Part shown: positions 57,602 to 63,051 of the stretch, piece after piece
Layout: each line of letters begins with the position of its first letter
How positions within the stretch are numbered: position 1 is the first letter of the stretch
Virus record (IMG/VR): IMGVR_UViG_3300036845_000466
Span: 1-63,051 of that record
Length of the DNA stretch: 63,051 nt
Origin: a virus
Reading direction: 5' to 3' (one strand)
The notes under the pieces: generated by a model
Database searches by the model: none
Seen by the model: the letters and a program-made list of their open reading frames with translations, nothing else
Told to the model about the DNA's origin: nothing
Position numbers and translations under genes: made by a program

Positions 57602-57615
57602 ACTTCTATCAACAC
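57602..57615 (-). promoter_or_regulatory. Conserved box GTGTTGATAGAAGT, copy 5 (leftward)
   Basis: Exact copy of the early-region box on the opposite strand, between the large terminase stop and the KOW-domain gene, 28 bases before its start. It suggests the same signal drives the portal-to-tail transcript or a part of it. No -35 recognised. Confidence 0.6.
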
Positions 57616-57636
57616 TCCAGGTCAGTGGTTCATTCC

Positions 57637-59286
57637 CTACCGCCAGTCGACGTGGTTGGCGCGCGGTCCCGGGGCGGTCGCCTCGGTCTGCGGGGCAAAG
57701 TCGTCCAGGTCCCAGCCGCCGCCGGCGTGGTCGAGCAGCCCGCCGTGCGCGCCCTTCAGCCGCTTGCGTGAAATACCGCTGGCCGGCCGGTCGACTCCTG
57801 CCTGGCTGTCGATCTCGTCCTTGGCCGCCCACTTGAACGCCTTGGCCTTAGTCGGCACGTCCTCGAACGTGGCGTTCAGGAACGGCGTGCACGCCCATAC
57901 GAGGGAGTCGAGCCGGTCAGGCGACCGCTCGTCCTTGGCCCCGGTGAACGTAGCCATCTGGTCTTCCAGCTCGGCCAGCTTCACGATGTCGCGGTGCCAC
58001 TTGGTCGCCCCGGTCTCCGGGTCGACGATCTCGTAGGTCTGGCCGTCGTAGCAGTGCCTGACCACGCCGCGCTCGTACAGCGCGCTGACCGGTTCGGCCC
58101 GGGTGCGCTTGGACTTCGACGCGTCGACCACGGTGACGGCCGGCCGGTTGCCGTCCGGTATCTGCCCGGAGTCGTCGAGCTGCTTCATCACCTGGGCGAA
58201 CACCGTGGTCAGCCAGCGCCCGCCGTGGTTCTTCTCCACCACGATCGTGGCGTGCCACTTCACCGCCTCGAGGATGACCCGGCGCGCGAACGCGGCGGGC
58301 GGCTCCTGGCCGCCCCAGTTCTTGGCCACGTAGAGCGAGCCGGTGAACATGCCGGCGATGGTGTACGCCTGCTCGTCGCTCGACTCGGTGCCGTCCGATG
58401 GGTCGACGCCGATGATCGCGCGGTGCAGGTAGTCCGGGCCGCCTTCCTGGCCGACCATCGGCACCTGGATGCCGTCGAGCTGGTCGCGCGTCCACAGCGC
58501 GTTGGCCACGTCCTCGAGCAGCTCGCCCTCCAGCTCCTGCCGCTCGAGCCGGGTGCCCTTGGCCGAGCCGACCACGGTCCGGTAGAACGCGCTGGACAGG
58601 TTGGCCACGTTGTCGACGGTCCGCAGCTTGCGGGTGATCACGCCGCCCTCGCCCGGGTCGTTGCGGATCAGCGAGCGCACCAGCGCGCGGGCCGGCCGCG
58701 ACGCCTTGGGCGTGCCGGTGGCGATGATGACCGACTCGCCCATGCGGACCGCGTACTTCAGCGACTCGTTCCAGGTGGTGTCCCACTTGTCCCACAGGCC
58801 CACCTCGTCGCACCAGGCGGCGCGCAGGTTGCGCCCCTGGATGCGCAGGCCGCCCTCGGCCGCGCTGTCGGCGTAGATCACGATACCGTTGTGCAGGATG
58901 ACCTGGCCGTAGGTCCGCCAGGCCGACCTGACCGTCTTGCTCGTGTGGCTCTTGATCTCTTTCATCGACGTGCCGAGCGCCCGCAGGATGCCGCTTTCGC
59001 CCTCCACGCACTTGGTCCAGGCGTCGGCGTAAGTCGGGGCGACGATCGCGTACTCGCCCTCGCCGCCGGTGTCGGCCATCACCAGGTCGGCCAGGCCCTG
59101 CGCGCCGGCCCGGGTCTTGCCCGACCCGCGCCCGCCCTGGAGGTAGAAGACGCGCCAGGTGCCGTCGCGCTTCGGCAGCAGCTGCTCAGGCCGGGCAGTC
59201 ATCCGCCAGGCCAGGCGCGGGTCGTCGGGGGTCTTCCCGATTCTCGTCTCGAAAAGATCCAGCGCGGCGAGGTCGCGGTTGGTCAC
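57637..59286 (-). CDS. terL: Terminase large subunit
   Basis: DNA packaging motor, 549 aa. ATPase: Walker A GGRGSGKTRAG (51-61), adenine-side AIVAPTYADAW, Walker B LRAAWCDE, and coupling motif VIIATGTPKAS. Nuclease (RNase H-like): IIGVDPSDG, TIVVEKNHGG, and SPDRLDSLVW supply the metal-binding acids. The start overlaps the small terminase stop. The C-terminal 60 residues are linker-like. Works with portal and small subunit to cut and translocate phage DNA. Confidence 0.95.
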   Translation of the reverse strand: MTNRDLAALDLFETRIGKTPDDPRLAWRMTARPEQLLPKRDGTWRVFYLQGGRGSGKTRAGAQGLADLVMADTGGEGEYAIVAPTYADAWTKCVEGESGILRALGTSMKEIKSHTSKTVRSAWRTYGQVILHNGIVIYADSAAEGGLRIQGRNLRAAWCDEVGLWDKWDTTWNESLKYAVRMGESVIIATGTPKASRPARALVRSLIRNDPGEGGVITRKLRTVDNVANLSSAFYRTVVGSAKGTRLERQELEGELLEDVANALWTRDQLDGIQVPMVGQEGGPDYLHRAIIGVDPSDGTESSDEQAYTIAGMFTGSLYVAKNWGGQEPPAAFARRVILEAVKWHATIVVEKNHGGRWLTTVFAQVMKQLDDSGQIPDGNRPAVTVVDASKSKRTRAEPVSALYERGVVRHCYDGQTYEIVDPETGATKWHRDIVKLAELEDQMATFTGAKDERSPDRLDSLVWACTPFLNATFEDVPTKAKAFKWAAKDEIDSQAGVDRPASGISRKRLKGAHGGLLDHAGGGWDLDDFAPQTEATAPGPRANHVDWR

Positions 59287-60023
59287 CCGGCTAGCTCGCC
59301 CTGCACAACCTTGAGGTGCCGGCGGAACGCCTGGCGGGCCCCGTTGATGCCGTCGAGCCCGACGCCCGATTCCTCGAGCGCGGCATCCAGCGCCCGCTCG
59401 AGCATGTTGGCGGTCTGCTGGTGCACCCCGGCCAGGCGTTCCTCGATCTTCAGTTTGGAGATCTGGATCAGGATGTGCGCGAACCGCTCGAGAGCGCGCT
59501 CGTAGAGCAGCACCTCCATGCGCAGCTGCTCGCCGGTCTTGACCGTGGTGTAGCGGACCTTGGACATCTCGATCAGCTTGGTCGTGACCTCGCGCATGAT
59601 CTCTTTGAACTCGCCCATCTCGGCCGCCAGGTCGAGCAGCTCGTTCAGCGGGTCACCGATCGGCGAGGGGTGCAGCAGCCGCTGGCCGTTCTCGGCCATG
59701 ATCTCCGCCAGCCGGTCGGTGATCTTGCCTTCCACGGTGCGCCCGGCGGCCTGGTTGCGCGCCACGCTGCCCGCGTTGGCGCCGTGGTTCTTGCACTGCG
59801 GCGGGACGGTGTTGTAGACCGCGTACTGGCGGCAGGCGTCCGGCTCACCGAAGTCGTGCCGGCAGCGCCGGCGGCCGGTGACTTCCTCGGCTTCCTCCAG
59901 GTACTCGTCGGGCACGTGCAGCAGGCAGTACTCGAGCCCCTCGATCTCGCAGTTGCCGCACCTGTGCCCGGTCTTCGCGGTAAACAGGCACTTCGCGGTC
60001 CCCTCGCCCGGCTGACCCGGCAT
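59283..60023 (-). CDS. Terminase small subunit-like protein with two zinc knuckles, 246 aa
   Basis: Directly upstream of and coupled to the large terminase. The N-terminal 90 residues hold two Cys/His knuckles: CLFTAKTGHRCGNC...CLLH and CRHDFGEPDAC...CKNHGANAG, the latter resembling the C-x2-HG motif common in actinophage packaging proteins. The rest is helical (LDLAAEMGEFKEIMREVTTK, then LERFAHILIQISKLKIEERL), fit for oligomerisation and DNA binding. ATG 60023 overlaps the previous stop (TGATG). Confidence 0.72.
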   Translation of the reverse strand: MPGQPGEGTAKCLFTAKTGHRCGNCEIEGLEYCLLHVPDEYLEEAEEVTGRRRCRHDFGEPDACRQYAVYNTVPPQCKNHGANAGSVARNQAAGRTVEGKITDRLAEIMAENGQRLLHPSPIGDPLNELLDLAAEMGEFKEIMREVTTKLIEMSKVRYTTVKTGEQLRMEVLLYERALERFAHILIQISKLKIEERLAGVHQQTANMLERALDAALEESGVGLDGINGARQAFRRHLKVVQGELAG

Positions 60024-60307
60024 CACGGCTCCCTGCTGTCGATGTGGTCGGCTAGCAAGCCGGTCGTGACCAGCGAGAATACCCCGGTCCAGAGCGGTAC
60101 GAACAAGATCATCGCGATCGCCGCCACCACGTAGGCCCAGCCGTGCAGCGCGAGGTCGCAGCCGTCCGTCGTCGTCAGGCCGACCGTGCAGTAGACGCCG
60201 TGCCAGGCGGGGACGTGCTCGGCCGCCGCCATCAGGTAGCCGGTAACCACGTCGGCGAACACGACGGCGCCGAGCAGCCAGCCGGCCCGGTGATGGTGGC
60301 GGTTCAC
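60023..60307 (-). CDS. Membrane protein, pore-loop-like, 94 aa
   Basis: GTG 60307 overlaps the previous stop. Two hydrophobic helices (WLLGAVVFADVVTGYLMAAA and VVAAIAMILFVPLWTGVFSL) flank VYCTVGLTTTDGCDLALHG, which sits where a potassium-channel pore loop (TVGxG-like) would. The selectivity motif is not exact, so channel function is only a suggestion. A holin-type or generic membrane protein is as likely. Confidence 0.6.
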   Translation of the reverse strand: MNRHHHRAGWLLGAVVFADVVTGYLMAAAEHVPAWHGVYCTVGLTTTDGCDLALHGWAYVVAAIAMILFVPLWTGVFSLVTTGLLADHIDSREP

Positions 60308-60672
60308 ATCCGCTGCCCGCCCTGCGAGCGAAGCTCGGCCAGGATCTCGCGCAGCAAGTCGTCGGTGGTCTCCTGCGCCCGGCCCTCGTCTTCGTGCAGC
60401 GTGCACCACGGGGTGCCCTTGACCTTGTGCTTGCCGAGCCGCCAGCAGCCCTCGTGGTGGCAGTTGTGCACGTGGTAGAGCGCGGTGACCGCCGACAGCA
60501 GGGTGAACGCGGTCAGCGCCGGGATGAACCCGCTCAGCAGCTGGTAGGTCCACGGCGTCCCGGCCGGCACCGGCCAGGCGCCCATCGAGAAGCGCAGCCC
60601 GTACGGGTGGTACAGGCCGAGCCACGTCAGGGTGACCGCCCAGAGTGCCGCCAGGGCCGCGAACAGCTTCAC
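60304..60672 (-). CDS. Actinophage-type membrane protein with Cys/His motif, 122 aa
   Basis: Two N-terminal hydrophobic helices, then HNCHHEGCWRLGKHKVKG, then TPWCTLHEDE, a Cys/His motif I recall from membrane proteins of many actinophages. The end is acidic and helical. Likely holds zinc on the cytoplasmic side of the membrane. Function unknown; located just before the terminase genes. Confidence 0.7.
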   Translation of the reverse strand: MKLFAALAALWAVTLTWLGLYHPYGLRFSMGAWPVPAGTPWTYQLLSGFIPALTAFTLLSAVTALYHVHNCHHEGCWRLGKHKVKGTPWCTLHEDEGRAQETTDDLLREILAELRSQGGQRM

Positions 60673-60697
60673 GTGCCCATTATGGGGCGGGCCCGGC

Positions 60698-61165
60698 CTA
60701 AACGGACAGCGGCGCGGCGAGCATCGCGAGGAAGTGGTCGGTCCGGGCGATCATCTCGGCCACGGTCAGGTCGGCGTCCTCGGCTGCGGACAGCTGCGCC
60801 CGGGGCATCGGCGCGGTCGGCAGCGGGCCGGAAACGCGGCTGCTGGGCACGTAGCCAGGGGCCGGGCGGAACACCGGCCGGGGCCGGGCAACCAGCGCCG
60901 GCTGCTGGACGGTCTTGTCCAGGTAGGCCGCCAGGCCCGTCTCCGGCCAGCCGAACTGGGCCCCGTCGTAGGACGGCAGCGTCCTGCCCTGGATCTCCTG
61001 CTCCCAGACCTCGCGCTCGGCCTGCGTCGGCTTGCCCCAGACCTCGCCCTCGGCGTCGTCGGTCAGCCGCTTGTCGAGCGCCTTGTAGACGATGAAGATG
61101 ATGATCAGTGCGCCCTGGAAGACGATAAACGCGAAGAGGGCTTTGCCGGTTACGTCGAATGTCAT
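60698..61165 (-). CDS. Membrane-anchored protein, 155 aa
   Basis: N-terminal helix (ALFAFIVFQGALIIIFIVYK) followed by a soluble part with acidic (LTDDAEGEVWGKPTQAEREV) and Pro-rich segments. AGGGAGAAAGATC precedes ATG 61165. Unrecognised; a lysis or superinfection-related membrane protein is possible. Confidence 0.65.
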   Translation of the reverse strand: MTFDVTGKALFAFIVFQGALIIIFIVYKALDKRLTDDAEGEVWGKPTQAEREVWEQEIQGRTLPSYDGAQFGWPETGLAAYLDKTVQQPALVARPRPVFRPAPGYVPSSRVSGPLPTAPMPRAQLSAAEDADLTVAEMIARTDHFLAMLAAPLSV

Positions 61166-61230
61166 GATCTTTCTCCCTGTTGTGGTTTGGGGGCCCCGGC
61201 AGGGGACCTGCCGGGGCCGGCTTGCTCAGC

Positions 61231-61602
61231 TCAGGCGGTCGGGGCGGGCGGGGTCGCGACGGGCGCGGTCTGCGTCTGGGACGCGGCGGTCACGTCGGAC
61301 ACGGACTGGACGAGGCCCTGCTGCGTCGAGGCGATCGACGCGACGGCGGAGTCGAGCGCCGAGGTGTCGACGTTCTGCGGGAGCGCGGCGACAGCGGTCC
61401 TGATCGCGGCCACGTCGGTCTCGAGCTGTGCGGACTGCGCCTGTACGGCGCTGACCAGGTTCTGCACGGCGGTGGTGTCCGCGTTGATCGCGGCCTGCTG
61501 CTGGCTGATGTCAGACATGATGATCTCCAGTTTCCTGTTGAGACGCTGCTCCATCGCGAGCAGCTGTTCCCTGGTACTGCGGTCGTGCTCGAAAAGCTCC
61601 AT
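61231..61602 (-). CDS. Coiled-coil protein, 123 aa
   Basis: ATG 61602 overlaps the stop of the HNH gene (TAATG). A long heptad stretch from ~15 to 75 (LLAMEQRLNRKLEIIMSDIS, then AQSAQLETDVAAIRTAV) is followed by a Thr/Ala/Pro tail. Soluble, no signal peptide. Perhaps a lysis accessory or virion fibre; unrecognised. Confidence 0.65.
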   Translation of the reverse strand: MELFEHDRSTREQLLAMEQRLNRKLEIIMSDISQQQAAINADTTAVQNLVSAVQAQSAQLETDVAAIRTAVAALPQNVDTSALDSAVASIASTQQGLVQSVSDVTAASQTQTAPVATPPAPTA

Positions 61603-61946
61603 TACGTCACCTTGGCAAATCGCCCGCGCGCATCGTGGAGCGGATTCCTGACGACTCCACGCTGACGTGCACCGATCTGATCGTATGACCTGTGGCACAG
61701 CCGGCACAGGGCAATGTAATCCGCCCAGGGGTCCTCGCCGTCTGTGCCGTGGACCGTAGCCCAGTCGCGGGCTTGCGTACGTCTTCCCAGCTCGAGGCAC
61801 TTGACGCACTCGTGGTCACTGGCCTTGCCGCGCCGCCGAACCACGCGCTGATGGCGGGTACGGACCCCAGCCGACTCGCCCTTGAACTGCGCACGATCGG
61901 CTAGCGTCTTGTGTCGCTTGCAAGTACACTGACTTGAACACTTCAT
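61602..61946 (-). CDS. HNH endonuclease-like protein, 114 aa
   Basis: HNH/zinc signature: DHECVKCLELGRRTQARDWA, then YIALCRLCHRSYDQIG (C-x2-C and C-x2-CH). Basic N-terminus (CTCKRH, RTRHQRVVRRRG) could bind DNA. Phage HNH proteins near terminase genes often assist DNA cutting for packaging, which fits here; a homing nuclease is the alternative. Confidence 0.72.
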   Translation of the reverse strand: MKCSSQCTCKRHKTLADRAQFKGESAGVRTRHQRVVRRRGKASDHECVKCLELGRRTQARDWATVHGTDGEDPWADYIALCRLCHRSYDQIGARQRGVVRNPLHDARGRFAKVT

Positions 61947-61959
61947 CTAAATAACGCCT

Positions 61960-62730
61960 CTAACAGCCGTCATAAGGCGTCCAGTCCGAGTATCCGTCAT
62001 CGGCCACGGTCTGGGCGAACACCGCGTTCTGCTCGGCGACCGAGGCGTTGCCGAAGCTGGCGGCCGACCCGCCGTGGGCGACCCAGGTCGACTCGCTGAA
62101 CTGGTAGAGCCCCCAGTGCCCGCTGGCGTTCCAGATGTTCGGATTGCCGCCCGACTCCGCGCGGATGATGCAGCTCTGCATGCCGCCCGCGCCGGAGTAA
62201 CTTCCAACGGCCGGGGCACTCTGGTTGGAATGACCGGTCGTCACTCCAACGGAGCTTTGAACCGCTGCCTCCACTGGCTGCTGCTGCGCAGGCGCGGCCG
62301 GAGCCGGAGCCGGCGGGGCCGGGTAGGTGTAGCCGGGGTCAGAGCAGCTGACCTTGAGGCGCTGGCCGGGCTCGATCATGTCGGGCCCGCCGGTGAGGGT
62401 CTTGCTGTTCGCCTTGTACAGGCCGGACCAGTCGGCGGCGGTGCCGCAGGCGGTCTTGGACAGGGCCGACAGCGTGTCTCCTGAGTGCACCGTCACTGAG
62501 CCAGGGACGGTAGCCAGGTGGGCGGAGACGAACGCTACGGCGCCGCCAGGGGCGGTCTGCGCTGCGGGGGCGGCCGGGCGGTCCGGCGGCGAGAAGTGGA
62601 ACGGGAGCAGCGAGACGACGGCGGCTGTCAGGGCGAAGACACTGACGGGGCGTCCCGATGCGAAGTTGTTACTGGTGAGGCGGAAAATTAGTCCTGAAAT
62701 CCGTTGTTTCAGGAGACGCTGAGCGCCCAT
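61960..62730 (-). CDS. LysM plus Rpf/transglycosylase-like lysin, 256 aa
   Basis: N-terminal basic part and hydrophobic helix (~27-45) anchor or export it. A LysM domain follows (~77-125; VTVHSGDTLSALSKTACG, then PDMIEPGQRLKV). A Pro/Ala/Gln linker then leads to an Rpf/transglycosylase-like domain (IIRAESGGNPNIWNASGHWG, LYQFSESTW, DGYSDWTPYDGC) with the catalytic Glu in RAESGG. It would cut peptidoglycan from the outer side. It is the first gene of the leftward virion unit, far from the GH25 endolysin. Confidence 0.85.
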   Translation of the reverse strand: MGAQRLLKQRISGLIFRLTSNNFASGRPVSVFALTAAVVSLLPFHFSPPDRPAAPAAQTAPGGAVAFVSAHLATVPGSVTVHSGDTLSALSKTACGTAADWSGLYKANSKTLTGGPDMIEPGQRLKVSCSDPGYTYPAPPAPAPAAPAQQQPVEAAVQSSVGVTTGHSNQSAPAVGSYSGAGGMQSCIIRAESGGNPNIWNASGHWGLYQFSESTWVAHGGSAASFGNASVAEQNAVFAQTVADDGYSDWTPYDGC

Positions 62731-62858
62731 TTAGCCCTATCCTTTGCTCGGACGGTTTCTGCCGCAGGACGGGGCACTTTGCCAGGAGATATCCCGCTGA
62801 CGGCGCATCGAACCATGACGATAGCAGGCGGTATTCGTTTTCGGCCTGTATCGGCACA

Positions 62859-62905
62859 AAAAGAGACTCCCCGCAGCTAGCAACTGGCTACAGGGAGTCT
62901 CTTTT
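62859..62905. terminator. Strong bidirectional terminator
   Basis: A perfect 13-base stem, AAAAGAGACTCCC (62859-62871) with GGGAGTCTCTTTT (62893-62905), and a 21-base loop. T-rich on one side and A-rich on the other, so it works on both strands. It ends the leftward gene entering from the right edge, five bases after its stop, and separates it from the lysin gene unit. The rest of 62731-62909 shows no clear promoter. Confidence 0.9.
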
Positions 62906-62909
62906 CGTT

Positions 62910-63051
62910 CTACTTGGTGGTCACCACGTTGATCCAGCCGACCCGGGCGCCGGGGATCGGCGTCCCGTTGGCGTAGGCCGGGGTGAACGAGATGTCGTAG
63001 GTGTGCCCGGCTGCCAGGCCCCACCAGAAGCCGATGCCCTGGTGCGGAACC
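62910..63051 (-). CDS. C-terminal end of a leftward gene cut by the window edge
   Basis: Reading leftward from the edge, 46 codons end with TAG at 62912-62910: FWWGLAAGHTYDISFTPAYA, then VGWINVVTTK. The pattern is beta-rich, like the last strands of an immunoglobulin or fibronectin type domain in a tail or fibre protein. The terminator follows at once. Most of the gene lies outside the window, so no function is assigned. Confidence 0.65.
   Translation of the reverse strand, partial: VPHQGIGFWWGLAAGHTYDISFTPAYANGTPIPGARVGWINVVTTK

Noticed and set aside
1-63051. tRNA genes, integrase, transposase or attachment site
   Set aside because: I looked for cloverleaf-like stems with TTCGA arms, tyrosine/serine recombinase motifs and inverted-repeat-bounded elements and saw none; I cannot run a dedicated scan.

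Overview
The window is most of the genome of a high-GC, tailed double-stranded DNA phage with siphovirus-type tail genes, infecting an actinobacterium. The evidence is dense gene packing with ATGA, GTGA and TGATG overlaps, frequent GTG starts, an Lsr2-like nucleoid protein, an Rpf/transglycosylase-like lysin with LysM, and head and tail genes in actinobacteriophage order. I see no integrase, tRNA, CRISPR array or transposon. Both window ends cut genes, so the genome continues beyond the window.

Layout. (1) Positions 1-5144, leftward: a replication-start cluster with a Prim-Pol primase, an SF3/P4-type helicase and small zinc-binding or membrane proteins. Between 1468 and 1761 is an AT-rich gene-free stretch full of short repeats, the best candidate for a replication origin. 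(2) 5145-5243: a divergent control region with a perfect inverted repeat. (3) 5244-23724, rightward: DNA metabolism and accessory genes. These include a family A DNA polymerase with proofreading domain, a RuvC-like resolvase, an Lsr2-like protein, an SNF2 helicase, a Cas4-like nuclease, a Sak4-like ATPase, a single-strand-binding-like protein with a long disordered tail, a DUF932 protein, and many small unknowns. (4) 23705-62730, leftward: the virion and lysis genes. Reading in transcription order from the right: LysM/transglycosylase lysin, HNH protein, membrane proteins, small and large terminase, portal, MuF-like protein, an 8-kb block of unusual head-associated polyproteins, protease/scaffold, decoration protein, major capsid, connectors, tail tube, frameshifted tail chaperones, tape measure, tail tip proteins and a GH25 endolysin. 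(5) 62859-63051: a strong terminator and the end of another leftward gene.

How the parts fit. The replication genes suggest self-sufficient initiation (Prim-Pol, SF3 helicase, iterons), synthesis (PolA) and recombination (Sak4, Cas4-like nuclease, SNF2, RuvC-like). Many genes outside the virion block use an extended ribosome-binding site close to AGGGAGAAGATC. Five transcription units are preceded by the same 14-base box GTGTTGATAGAAGT, four rightward and one leftward in front of the portal operon.

The most unusual content is the 46802-53529 block. Three adjacent genes share a repeated module (a short helix followed by R-x3-G-x-W). To these modules are joined a kinase-fold domain, an HExxH metallopeptidase domain and other domains, which suggests proteins carried in the virion and possibly delivered to the host. 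Second is a 7-base word, CATCCGG, that occurs about 21 times on the + strand in the first 10.9 kb, regardless of gene direction, but only about twice in the remaining 52 kb.
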